Below are positions 44,653-57,010 of a DNA stretch of 64,000 nucleotides, piece by piece. Source of the DNA: Malania oleifera. Lineage: Eukaryota > Streptophyta > Magnoliopsida > Santalales > Ximeniaceae. Within the stretch, counting starts at the first letter, position 1, and each line of letters begins with the position of its first letter. Both the position numbers and the translations under genes were made by a program. The stretch is taken from contig NC_080423.1 in assembly GCF_029873635.1 (NCBI RefSeq), forward strand, positions 103,664,991-103,728,990, given 5' to 3'. A model generated the notes under the pieces. It did not search any database. It was given only the letters and a program-made list of their open reading frames with translations, and had not been told where the DNA came from.

Positions 44653-47600
44653 TCATGTACAAGTGCTTAAAACCAACTGTGGATACTTCGGGCGTATTTC
44701 CGTTTCCAGTTCCCAAGAAGCTTCCTCAACCTCGTGGTTCCACCACAATACCTTCACTAACGGTATCTCTTTGGTACAAAGCTTCTAAACTTTACGGTCC
44801 AGAACCTGAACAGGTATCTCCTTATATGCTAAAGTATCCCCAATTTCCAACTCATCATAACTGATAACATGTAAAGGATCCAACACGTACCCCCTCAACA
44901 TGGATACGTGAAACACAACGTGGACCCTCGAAAGTGCTAGAGGTAATGCAATCCTGTAGGCTACCGGACCCACTCATTCAAGTACCTCGAATGGTCCGAT
45001 ATACCTCGGGCTCAACTTGCCCTTCCTCTTAAATCTCATCACCCCTTTCATCGGAGCGATATGCAGAAATACCTTACCTCCCATTTCGAACTCTAACTCA
45101 CGGCTGCGAGCATCTGCATAACTCTTCTGCCGACTCTAAGCTGATCTAGTCCTCTCCCGGATCAAACCCACCTTCTCATACGCCTGCTGCACAAGTTCAG
45201 GTCCTAACACCTGATGTTCACCAACCTCATCCCAACACAAAGGAGATCGACACCTCCGACCATACAAAGCCTTGAACGGTGTCATCCTGATACTAGACTG
45301 GAAGCTGTTATTATAAGCGAACTCTACAAGTGGCATAAATTGTATCTAGCTACCACCGAAGTCTAACACACAAGCTCGCAACATATCTTCCAAAATCTGT
45401 ATCGTCCTCTCTGACTGTCCATCAGTCTGGGAGTGGAACGCTATACTGAAAGTAAGCTTTGTCCCCAATGCCTCCTGCAAGCTCATCCAGAATCGATAGA
45501 TAAACCTCAGATCCCGATCCGATACTATGGACACCAATACTCCGTGCATTCTCATAACCTCATGCAGATACAAATCTACTAGCCTACTCAAAGGATAGCC
45601 AACTTTCATCGGTATGAAATGAGCAAATTTCGTCAATCTATCCACGATCACCCAAATAGCATTCTACCCATGAAGCGCTAGTGGCAAACCAGTCACAAAA
45701 TTCATGGAAATGTGCTCTCATTTCCACACCAGAATAGGCAAAGGCTGTAACGGCCCTACTGGCCTCTGATATTCAGCTTTCACCCGTTGACACGTCAAAC
45801 ACTGCTCCACGAACTGAGCAATCTGCCTCTTCATACCAGACCACCAGAAGGTCTCGCGCAAGTCTCGATACATCTTTATACTACCAAGATGTACCGTATA
45901 CATAGAACGATGCGCCTCCTCTAGAATCGTCCTTCTGATCTCATCATCGTTCGAAACACACAGTCTAGTCCCAAACCTCAACACACCTCCTCAGAGATGT
46001 TAAACTCCATAGTCAGACCCTGTTGTACCATTTCCATAACCTCTGCCAACTCTACATCACTAGCCTGCGCAGCTTTTATACGCTCAACCAAGGTCGGTTG
46101 GACCACCAAACCAGCAAGATAAGCCTGATGATCACCAGACACAAACTCTACACCCGAGCTTTCCAAATCCCGTCTGATGTGACACTGAGTTACAATCGCA
46201 GATACAACCGTAGGCCCTGACTTCCGACTCAACGCATCAGCCACCACATTAGCCTTCCCCGGGTGATAACTGATCGTGCAATCGTAGTCTTTAATGAATT
46301 CAAGCCACTGCCTCTGCCTCATATTCAACTCCTTCTACGTGAAGAAATACCTGAGGCTTTTATGGTCTATGAAGATCTCACACTGCACCCTGTACAGATG
46401 GTGTCACCAGATCTTCAGTGCATATACCACAGCAGCCAATTCCAAATCATGCATAGGGTAGTTCTTCTCATATTCCTTTAGTTGCCGAGAGGCATAAGCT
46501 ACTATCTTACCTTGCTGCATAAGCACACATCCCAAGCCTTTCAGAGATGCTTCACAATAAATCACAAACCCACCATCCCCCAAAGGAATGGTCAACACTG
46601 GAGCAGTAACCAGACGGTGCTTCAACTCCTGAAAGCAATACTTGCAATCACTGGTCCATTCAAACTACACTCCTTTCCTAGTTAATCGTGTCAAAGGTCC
46701 AGATAGTTTAGAGAAACGCTCCATGAACCGACAATAGTAACCTACCAGTCCCAGAAAACTCCAAACCTCCTGCACATTCTTCGGCCTTACCCAGTTGACC
46801 ACAGCTTCAATCTTGCTAGGATCAACTGATATACCATCCCCAGTAACCACATAGCCTAAGAACACAATCTGATTCAACCAGAATTCACATTTCTTCAGCT
46901 TAGCATACAACTTCCTCTTCCGCAGAATCTGTAACACTAACCTCAAATGTTCCACGTGCTCTTCCGTACTCCTTGAGTATACCAGAATGTCATCAATGAA
47001 CACCACCACGAAATGATTCAAGTACTCATGGAAAACCCTATTCATCAAATCCATGAACACCGTCGGAGCATTCGTCAACCCCAATGTCATGACTAAGAAC
47101 TCGTAATGGCCATATCTGGTCTGGAAAGCAGTCTTTGCTACATCCTCCGCTCTAACCCTCACCTAATGATACCCTGACCGCAAGTCGATCTTCGAAAAGA
47201 CCCGCGTCCCCTACAACTGGTCAAAAAGATCATCTATACGAGATAAAGGATAGCGATTTTTCACAGTTACCTTGTTAATCTCACAGTAATCAATGCACAT
47301 CCGCATCGACCTATCCTTCTTCTTTACAAACAGTACTGGAGCTCCCCATGACAAAACACTAGGTCGAATGAAACCCCTATCCAATAATTCCTGCAACTGC
47401 TCCTTTAACTCCCAAAGTTCTGCTGGAGTAATTTGTTACGTATTTTTAGAGATCGGTGCCTTACCAGGCAGCAACTCTATCGCAAACTCCACCTCACGAT
47501 CTGAAGGTAAACCGGGTAATTCATTTGGAAACACGTCTGAAAATTCGCTAACTACCCGAATGTCCTCGAGTCTCAACTCATCCCGCGGCGGTTCCTTTAT

Positions 47601-49170
47601 ACAAGCTTGGTACCCCTGACATCCGTCCAATAGTAGCCTCTTTGCCTGTAGAGCCGACAGAATCTGTGGCACTGAACGCACACATGATCCCACGAATTCA
47701 TATCCCTGCTCTCCAGGTGGTCTAAACACTACTACCTTCCTACGATAGTCGATCACCGTGTAATTGGAGAATAACCAATCCATCCCCAGAATAATATCAA
47801 ACCCCGACATGTCGTATACCACCAGATTCGCTAGTAGTAACTTTCCTTGAATTTCCACTGGGCAGTCTACGAACATCTTCCTACAGAAAAATACACTCCC
47901 AGATGGTGTAGTAATAGATAACACCTCATCCATGTCTCAAGTCTCAATCCCACACCGTCCCACAAATTCACAGACACAAAGGAATGGGTTGCACCCAAAT
48001 CAAACAAAAAAGAAGCTTTATTTGAAAGCAATAATAAGGTACATGTCACCACGTTACGTGCATGCTCAGCGTCCGCTGGAGTAAAAAAGTATACTCTGGC
48101 AAAAGCTGTATTCGTATGAACGGTTCCCTGAGGCATTTGATTGCTCCATTGGTCCCCACTGAATGTAGGCACATCTCGATTCGGTGCACAACAATCACGA
48201 GACATGTGACCAAGTCAACCATAGTTATAGCAGTTACCATCAAAAGTCCGAAACTCACCCTCGTGCCATCTAAACACCTGGTACAACGACCACTAGTCTA
48301 GCTCCCCTGAGAATCTTGGCGCTCGGTATCTTGACGATAACCCGAGCTCTTGCTCCTTTTCTTCCACGATCCCTGACGAGATCCTGTCTGAGAACCAGAT
48401 GGTACTGTATTCTTCCTCGATTCCTGATCCACCTCATCCTCTCGGATACTAGTCTCGATCATTATGGCTTTATCCACCAACACCGAGAACTTGCAGATCT
48501 GAAGCATGCCCACTAGTCCACGGATATCCTTCCTCAAACCCTTCTCAAACCTCCGAGTCTTCTTATACTCACTCGAGATCATACATGGTGCAAATCGGGA
48601 CAGCTCTATGTACAGAGTTGCATACCCCCTGCACCGCCATACTCCCTTGAGTCAAAGCAGAAAACTCATCTGCCTTCGCATCACGTACAGAAGTTAGGAA
48701 GTATCTGTCGAAGAACACCTCCTAGAACGACTCCATATCATCTCCTCAGGACCACCTCTCTACTTCTTCAACAGATTCACCGCAGTCCACCATCGACTCG
48801 CCACCCCAGACAGCTTGAAAGTAGCATAGAGGACTCGCTGCCTATCTGTGCAGTGCAGGACTTCCACAATCCTCTCAGTCTTATCCATCCAGTCCTCTGC
48901 TGTCGTTGGGTCAGGTCCTCCAAAGAACGTCAGAGGATGCATGCGTATGAACCTCTCAATGGTGCACCCCGCAATAGTAGGAGAGCGCTCGCATCTCCTC
49001 ACACTCTGGCCAATCTCCCGTAATACTTGCCTCGTCAAACCTCGAGGCACAGAAGGAGACTCATCACTCGCAGTCTCCTCGAATGCCACTTCCCAGGTTA
49101 TTATCCTTAGGCTCCATTCTGCAACACAATAGGAATCTATTAGTATCCCTACAACATATACGGTTAACAC
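44653..49170 (-). pseudogene. Chromovirus gag-pol with chromodomain, inactivated
   Basis: Minus-strand order: gag (probable ATG 49115-49117; [22 protein letters not shown]), zinc knuckle remnant (48185-48240, with a stop and one Cys to Tyr), protease (FDLGATHSFVS near 47980-48010, D-S-G now D-L-G), RT (FIDDILVYS intact near 46980-47006), RNase H (46260-46625; catalytic Asp now Glu at 46551-46553), integrase (zinc site near 45780-45900; first core Asp now Asn at 45700-45702; VSDRD and SERTIQILEDMLR present), integrase C-terminal part (VFHVSMLRGYV) and a chromodomain (AYKEIPVQVLDRKV... WELETEIRPKYP) ending at TGA 44653-44655. At least ten stops and several frameshifts. Chromodomains direct integration into marked chromatin. 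Confidence 0.95.
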
Positions 49171-49426
49171 AATGATCTACACTAACAGTGTTAACTACTC
49201 CCTGCTAGGTCTAGGTCTGTCCTATCACACCGAGACGAAAGTCATCAATGATTTGCCCTACTTTTACTGGAATCGTCATCTCAGGAAAAACACGAAATAT
49301 CGTCAACAAATCCCGGTCTAGCAACCAAACAACCCTCAACCAACTCTACCCATATCCACATCCTATACTCTAGTATGTACTCACAACTAAGCCTAACCAA
49401 GTCTACAAGATCAAGTAACCTGGTTA

Positions 49427-49439
49427 GCTCTGACACCTA
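49427..49439 (-). other. Primer binding site of the chromovirus
   Basis: Minus strand TAGGTGTCAGAGC, next to the 5' LTR end. It is a decayed TGGTATCAGAGC, the complement of initiator tRNA-Met 3' end. Confidence 0.7.
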
Positions 49440-49441
49440 GT

Positions 49442-51258
49442 TGTCATGCCCCAAACCCAAAAATGGGACCCAAGGGTGAGAATATAATCTAACTTGTCCC
49501 TGTACCTGATAAAACATCCAAAGATACAATACAATGGATGAGGGTCCGACCCTGTGGGGTTTCCAGGAACCCTAAACACATCCAATCACAAACATATACG
49601 CAACGGAAAAAGGTTATCTATATACACATATGCAGTACCATACCAGAGTCTATATAAGAGCAGAACATGGCTCCATCAAAAACATACAAACGGTTGCCCA
49701 AATACATCTCAAAACGGCAACCCACCACAATACAGTCCTAGCACTTACCCAAGCACTAAACGCAGTACACCAGCCACTACGCTCCCTACACTAGGACGCT
49801 AGTTACGGTTACTCGAAAGACCTGTAAAAATGTACGTACAGCAGGGGTGAGACACCTCTCAGTAAGGAAGAACACAGGTTATATCGGTGTGTGGTATTTG
49901 AGTGTTATCATGATACAACATACATGCAGTTCAATGCAATCCAGTACTAGTTCACAAAGTGCATACACGCACACATACACATACACATTATCAGAAATCT
50001 TGGTGTTGTCACACCCTTCGGCCCGAAGCCAGCCCACGACATACGGCGTTGGCCCGTAGCCAACTCGCGAACACAGCGCCACCGACACATGGCTAGTCCC
50101 CTACTCCCATGGCATCATACCAGCGCTAAACTGGTGGATCCACACCCTTCGGCCTGATCTGCTAGTATATGCTCGCGCCCTCGGATATAGAGCCGGACAC
50201 TCTTACCTACATGGCAGGCGATAAACATACGCCCTCGGATATAGAGTCGGACACTCTCAGTACTTGGAATTATTTTGGAACCCAGTTCCTACTAGCATTT
50301 CAACATATCACACACACATGCATGCTCATATAACCAAACTAACCACACCCATTTGGTAATCTAAGTCATGGTTTTCCAAACAAATACTGTTTAAACAAGC
50401 CAAGGCATGGTCATCCCAATATCACAGTATAAATCAACATATACCCTCGATTTTCAATAAAACCAAGGATGCAGCCCATCGCCCCCTTCTTCCCAAAACT
50501 GTAATAATGAAAAACCCATAGTTTTCCCCGTTAGATTCCCTCAAATGATTAGCCAAAACACACACAAGACCATGAACCACAGTTCCACCGCGTCCGATTT
50601 CAAAAATAACCGATATAAACACAATTCCCCTTACCTTTTCCCCGAATCACAAATCCCGAACTCCAAGATCCCTAAACAGTGAAGTGAGTTCTAAAACCTA
50701 CAAATCACAGTACAGAATATGCTCACAAGATAGTCACCTACAAAACTACTGGATCAAAAATGAAAACCGAGCCTTACTGTGATTTTTCGCCAAAACCCGA
50801 AAACCTCTGAAACAAAATTTTGATCTATAGAAGTTTTAGAGAATCCTTCCACGATCCTCGTGGTAACCTTAGATTTCCAATTCCAGCAACAATTGGCGAA
50901 GAATTCTAGAGAGAGAAAGAGAGAGAGTAGGGAGAGTTCTAGAGAGAGAGATAGATTTGAGTTTCGTAGTGAGGAAGTAAAGGAAAATGATATTTATAGC
51001 CCCTTGACTCGGGCAACTTCATCGACGAAATGGTGTTCTCGTTGACGAATCTTTCACTGACTTCATCAACGAGTTGATGGCCTCGTCAACGAGTCATGAT
51101 ATTCCCGATCTCTGAAAATCCTTGGCTTCTCCTCGTCGACGAGTCTCTGAATTTCATCGATGAGAAGAACAAAGGCTTCGTCGACGAAATCTGCCAAATT
51201 CCCAATTTGCCCCTCTCTTATTCATTTAGACCCAGTTATCACAGTTTGGGTTCTTACA
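49442..51258 (-). repeat. 5' LTR of the chromovirus
   Basis: Plus-strand ends TGTCATGCCCC and GGGTTCTTACA, 1817 bp. TATAAATA at 50991-50998 and the palindrome array at 51015-51190 repeat the layout of the other LTR. (GA)n near 50903-50952 lies downstream of the TATA in element sense. Confidence 0.9.
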
Positions 51259-54200
51259 AAGCGAGCTACTGAACGAATTCACAGATGTGTTTGCTTGGTT
51301 GGCCGAAGATATGTCAGGGATTGACCCTTCAATCACGGAGCATAGGTTGCAGGTAGACCCCAACCATAAGCCCATAAAGCAGAAGAAGAGGAGCTTTGCG
51401 ATGGAGTGGATCAAGGTGATAGATGAAGAAGTGACGAAACTGGTACAAGCCAAATTCGCCAGGGGAGTCCACTATCCAGAGTGGTTGAGCAACGTAGTCC
51501 TAGTAAAGAAACTGAATGGAAAGTGACGGACATGTATTGATTTCATGGACTTGAATAAGGCATGTTCAAAAGATAGTTTTCCCCGTCCTCAAATTGATCA
51601 ACTAGTGGATTCGATGTATGGGCATGAGCTCCTAAGCTCTATGGATGCCTATTCGAGATATAATCAAATCCCAATGCAGCGAGCAGACGAGGAGAAAACA
51701 TCTTTCATCACCGAGAAAGGGCTCTATTGCTACTGAGTAATGCCCTTCGGATTAAAGAACGTAGGAACAACATACTAGAGGCTGGTGAACAAGATATTCA
51801 AAGATCAGCTCAAAAAAAAGATGGAGGCATATGTAGACGAAATGCTGGTGAAAAGCCTAAAAGTAGGGGAGCATTGCAAGGATCTGAAAGAAACATTCGA
51901 ACTGTTGCGCAGGTACCAAAATGAAATTGAATCCTTCAAATGAGTGTTTGGTGTCTTTGTAGGGAAGTTTCTAGGCTTCATCATGACGCACATAGGGATA
52001 GAAGCCAACCCTGACAAAATAAGGGCGCTGCTAGAGATGAAAGCCCCTCGAATAAAGAAGAAGATCAAAATCTTGACAAGAAGGATAGCCTCCCTCAGCA
52101 GGTTTCTCTCTTGTTCGGGAGACAAAGGTTTACCCTTCTTCAAGGTGCTGAGAAAGAAAAGGGGATTTGAATGGGGGGAGGAGCAAAGTAAAGCCTTCAA
52201 TCAGCTCTAGCAGTACCGTGGCTCCCTCCACTACGAACAAAGGCAAAAGCAAGAGATGACCTCTACCTATACATAGCTTCGACTCCATATGCGGTTAGCT
52301 CGATCTTAGTCAAAGAAGAAGAAAGGCAGCACAAACCCATATACTACACAAAAAAAGTGTTGAGTGGAGCCGAGAAGAATTACAGCACAGCAGAAAAGGC
52401 AACCTTCTCCATCATCTATGCCGCTCGAAAGTTGAGACCCTACTTTTGGGGGAACAAGATAATTGTGCTGACAAACCTATTGTTGAGACAGATCCTCCAG
52501 CGGCCAGAGAGCTCGGGAAGAATGATGATGTGGTCGATTGATATAAGGAAATTTTACATACAATACCAGCTAAAGCCTACCATCAAAGCTCAGGTACTAG
52601 TTGACTTCATGGCCGAACAATCCTACGAAACAGGAGAAAAATCAGAAGTGTGGACATTGCATGTTAACGGGTTTTCTAACGCAACCGGAGGGGGAGCAAG
52701 ACTAATCCTCACGACACCAGACGGATTAGAGACACTATACACACTAAAATTAGAGTTTTCAACAACAAACAACGATGTTGAATATGAAGCCCTTCTAGTA
52801 GGGCTATTCTTCGTAAAGGCAGTGGGGCTAGCATGAAAGTGATTCCCAATTAGTGGTGGAGCAGGTGAAAGAAGAGTTTGAGGCTAGGGATTAGAAAATG
52901 AAGAAATACCTAGCCAAAGCTCAAGAACACATCAAATCATTTGCTCATTTTGATATAAAGCGCGTGCCACGGGCTGAAAACGAGAAGGTTGATGTGCTGG
53001 CAAGATTAACCAGAATGGAAGAATGTCATATATCTAAAGCAAGTCAAAAAACCTTCATACGAGGAAGTCAATGTTAACCTACTGGTAGTTGAAACCAACA
53101 GGGGGGATTGGAGAGATCCTCTGATGCAATACCTTCGTAATGGATCCCTACCAGAGGACAAGAAGGAGTCTATAAAGGTGAGGAAGGCGTCAAAGTACAC
53201 ACTCATAGACAAAGAGTTGTAAAAGCGATACTTAATGTTGCCATACCTACGGTGCTTGAGTATTGAAGAAGGAGAATACGTGTTAAGGGAAATCCACGAA
53301 AGATGCGAAAATCATCTAGCCAGCAGAGCTATAGCCCACAAGGCCTTACGACAAGGGTTTTACTGGCCCACAATGAGGAAGGACATGATCGAGTTCGTTA
53401 AACAGTGTGACAGGTGCCAACGATACGCGAGAATACAACACATGCCGTCTAGTTTCCTCTCTTCCCTGACCAGTCCTTGCCCATTCGCTCAATGGGGCCT
53501 GAATATCTTGGGGTCACTACCCCACGCGACTGGGCAAAGGAAATTTTTGTTGGTAGCGATCAATTACTTCACCAAGTGGGTAGAATTTGAAGCCCTAGCT
53601 CACATAACAGAGTGAAACATCACCTAATTCATGTGGGAGCCGGTGGTTTTCCGGTTTGGAATCCCATGGGCCATAGTCGAGGACCACGAAAGATAGTTTG
53701 ACAATGAGCACTTCAAGAAAGTTTGCATTGAACTATCCATAAAACTTCTATTCCTATCGGTAGCGCATCCCCAAAGTAATGGTTAGGTGGAAAACATGAA
53801 CCAAATGATACTGCACAGTTTAAGGACAAGGCTTGAATCTTCATAGGGCAAATGGGTGGAAAAGCTCACGTTCGTAATCTGGGCATACCACACAACCTGA
53901 CGAGTAGCAACAGGGGAAAAACCCCATCCATGCTTGCGTTTGGAGTAGAGGCTGTTATTCCTGCCAAGGTCAGGATCCCTTCCTAGCAGAGGCAGCACTT
54001 TGACGAAAAGCATGATGGTGAAGAACTAAGGGCAAAGATAGACCTCCTAGAGGAGAGACATGAATAGGCACAAATGAGGATCGCTGCATACCAACAAAAA
54101 GTGGCGAAGTACTACAATACCCATATAACAATGCAAACGTTCCACCCAGGAGAGCTAGTCCTTAGGAAGGCACAAACAAGCCAAGCAGAGCTTAGACCGA

Positions 54201-54341
54201 ACAAGTTAAAGCCGAACTGGGAGGGACTATAGCAAGTTACAACAGAAATAAAGCCAGGAACATATACATTGGAGGACATAGAGGGAAAACAGATAAAAAA
54301 CACATTGGAATTCTGACATGTTGAAAAAATACTACTCTTGA
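51259..54341 (+). pseudogene. Tat pol: reverse transcriptase, RNase H, integrase, inactivated
   Basis: Resumes the Tat element after the chromovirus. RT (51260-52210): FTDVFAW, PEWLSNVVLVKK, MDLNKACSKDSFP, MPFGLKN, then YVDEMLVKS at 51829-51852, where the second catalytic Asp of YVDD is Glu; KFLGFI and ANPDKIRAL follow. RNase H (52357-52836): LHVNGFSNATGGGARLI, with Asn in place of the first catalytic Asp (52666-52668). Integrase (53235-54341): H-x-x-x-H...CDRCQ zinc site, GLNILG and INYFTKW with Asn in place of both expected Asp residues (53502-53504, 53572-53574). Several frameshifts and more than ten stops. Blocks such as ANPDKI and SGDKGLPFFKVL are typical of Tat rather than of chromoviruses. 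Confidence 0.9.
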
Positions 54342-54449
54342 AATTTCATTCCCCAAAATTTTGTACAATAGAATTGAAATCTCAAACAAAGGGTTGTACC
54401 ACAAAGAAATTAAAAAGTACATTATCATTGTTTAATAAAAATGCAAGAT

Positions 54450-56162
54450 GGACTATTCAATAATCCTCTTCATCCTTAGGCTCATCCTCCTCATCCATTT
54501 CATCCTCGGACTCCAAACTTTCATCGTCTTACCCGTGTGAGCACACACCAACCAGAGAAAGGTCAGGGTGCATTGTCCCGACTTGCTCCTAGCACCTCCT
54601 AAAACCAACACGGTAGATCTTGGCGATGTCAAAGACGAACTGTGCGGAATCTTTGTACTCTTTTACCGTGACCCTAGCAACATCTGCAATATCAGCAGCA
54701 ACAATAGCAGTGGGAATCTCCTCCCTTCAAATCTTTTCTATTTCTTCTCGGAGGCCCCTCTCGTGGAGTCTAGCTTCGTGGAGTTCATTCTGAGCAGTGA
54801 CATACTTGTCTCTGGTCTCCAAGGTCTGCCAGTATGTCTCGGTTACCTTCTCCTCTTGGGCCAGAACTATGGTCGCCAGCTAAGGACAACAAAAGGATAG
54901 AAGGAGTTAAAAATAGTTAAGAGAAAATAGGGCTAGATGGGGCGTAGGAAAAAGACATGAGCTCTATGGATACCTGGTACATAGTACAATGGATATTCAT
55001 AGACAAGTGATCCAGAAGGGAACACTGAGCTGTCACAAGATCCTCCACATGTACCGCCCGATGCAGTGCAAGACCAAAACGAGCCGACTCGTGAAAGATG
55101 GCCTTACTAAAAAATATCGAACCAGGTACATTCGTTGCAATAGGGGGCTCACTTTCGGCTACAGAGACTGCCTCCCTCTAGGAAGACTTCCCTTCGAGTT
55201 CCCTCCTTTTCTTCTTGCTTCTGCTCGATCTCTGCTTCTTTGCTTCACCCATGAGGGACTATACTTATTGAACTTCTTATCTGCAAAAAGAGAAGAGGAG
55301 ATAAGGGCACAGAGAACCATAGGGGTATTTAAATATACACATCACGAGATCAAGGTTAAGATAAGACATAGAGAAATGGGGTTGATCCCACACTGCAAAA
55401 GGACTCGCTCCTTGAGCAACTCCTCGTGAGGGACAATCCCCTACCAACCAATAGCTTACAGGTCTTTAAGGATGGCTTGCTCAAAGGGAGACAATGTATA
55501 TGATGCACCCAAGCTAAAATAAAAAGAAGAAAGAGGTAAGAAACAAGTACCCACATATAGCTCATACATACACAATAAGTAAAGAAAGAGAAGAGAACAT
55601 CACCATTGAAAGGAGTAGACCAAATGCGAGGCCCGAGATAGTTGAACTCTCCGGATGCAAAAAAAGTAGCAGGACTTCTAATTGTGAATGGAAGAGCTAC
55701 CCGGAGTAAATAGCTTATAGTTGGGCAAGGAGTTGAAGTAGTATAGTTCCTACTCTAAAGAGTGCGTCCTCATCTGGAAGCAACTCTAAAAGAGAGGCAT
55801 CATGGGTTGATGATCTCGTTGGAGCAAAAAAATGGAAAAACACACCAACGAGAGTTTGAAACAAGTTGTGAAGGGGCTATGTGATAAAAGCCTAACACAT
55901 CATAAATGAAAGGGTTAAAAGGTAGCCTAAGTCCTAAGTCAAGATAGTCGGTATATAAACAGAGTTCATTGGGACCTAGGTCGAGAGCAGACTCAAAACT
56001 GGTAGGTAACCTAATGTTAATGTTTGAAGGGATAGCGAAGAAGTGACGGACATTTTGCATATCCGAGGGAGAAAGATCACATCGAGCACTCCTCACTATG
56101 ACTGGAGTCTTCGATGGAGGCACCAAATACTCCATGAGAAAATTGAAGTGCAAGACAAACAA
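54450..56162 (-). pseudogene. Antisense extra ORF between Tat pol and 3' LTR (putative gypsy-type transposon domain)
   Basis: The minus strand reads protein-like from about 56162 down. 55800-56162 is open for 120 residues and contains LPTSFESAL, ELCLYTDYLDLGLRLPFNPF and VLGFYHIAPSQLVSNSRW, the signature of the plant domain catalogued as 'putative gypsy type transposon' (Transposase_28). Further down are a Lys/Arg/Ser-rich stretch near 55215-55255 and acidic sequence near 54465-54530, with several stops and frame changes. Antisense ORFs in this position are known for some Tat/Ogre elements, with unknown function. Homology is recalled, not searched. Confidence 0.65.
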
Positions 56163-56747
56163 GGAAAATAACTTACACTATTATACAAACAGATCAAACA
56201 GGCAAACTTTCTACAAGAGCACTAAAACTGCTATGGAAAAGTGGATCAAAAAGGTAAACTTTGCGTAAGAACACGGAAACCACTATGTAAAAGTGGATCA
56301 ATAAGGCAAACTTTTCACAAGAACAATGAAGAACATGAAGAACAAAACAAAAACAAACATATAATGCCAAACACAAATAGAATAAAGCAACAAAGACAAA
56401 GAGAGAAGGAGAACATACCTAGTAGATAGAAGGGTACCCTTTGGGTGAGATGAGGAGCAAAAAGGCGAGCCCACACACTTTATGGAGAAATCCTACACAG
56501 ATCCCCAAAAATTCAGCATCCCAAGAAGGTGGGAGCTCATCAATTGGGCATGCGTCTCAAAGGAAAGAAATTAAATCCCCATACATACATTGACATGGTG
56601 CCAATTCCAATGAGTCTTGATTCTCCCAAGGTATGGCATAATTGACAAGTAATTATTAAATTTTGCAGGGTGGCGAACATCATGAAAGGACTTCAACGTC
56701 GCATTATAGCGGCCAAACTGACAGGCAAATCTAGCGAGGCAAGAAAG
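56163..56747. other. Spacer in the Tat 3' region
   Basis: Contains a diverged triplication around GGCAAACTTT near 56200-56320. No gene seen. Confidence 0.4.
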
Positions 56748-57010
56748 GTGCCCAACTAATGAGCACAGCTCATAAGGAAAACAAGGCCCAACTAACGAGC
56801 GCAGCTCATGAGGCCATGCAACAACCCAACTAATAAGCATAGCTCATAAGGCAAAAAAGGTCCAACTGATAAGCATGGCTTTTGAGGCCACGCAGAAGCC
56901 CAATTAATGAGCACAACTCGTAAAGTAAACGCGGTCCAACTAACGAGCACAACTCGTGAAGCAAACAAGGCCCAACTGACGAGCACAGCTCGTGAAGCCA
57001 CGCAATAGCC
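56748..57010. repeat. About 38-bp minisatellite in the Tat 3' region
   Basis: Around seven copies of a unit with GCCCAACTAACGAGCACAGC followed by TCRTGARGC. ORFs on the minus strand (56571-56840, 56792-57184) are by-products. Confidence 0.85.

Larger units (their letters stand above)
42589..51258 (-). mobile_element. Chromovirus (Tekay/Del-like Ty3/gypsy) nested in the Tat element
   Basis: LTRs at 42589-44403 (3' LTR in element sense) and 49442-51258 (5' LTR), about 1.8 kb each, flank a minus-strand gag-pol pseudogene with a C-terminal chromodomain. Flanking bases are AAGTG (42584-42588) and AAGCG (51259-51263), a 5-bp target duplication with one change. The LTRs differ at roughly 6-9% of positions in the first 130 bases, so it is younger than its Tat host. 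Confidence 0.95.
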
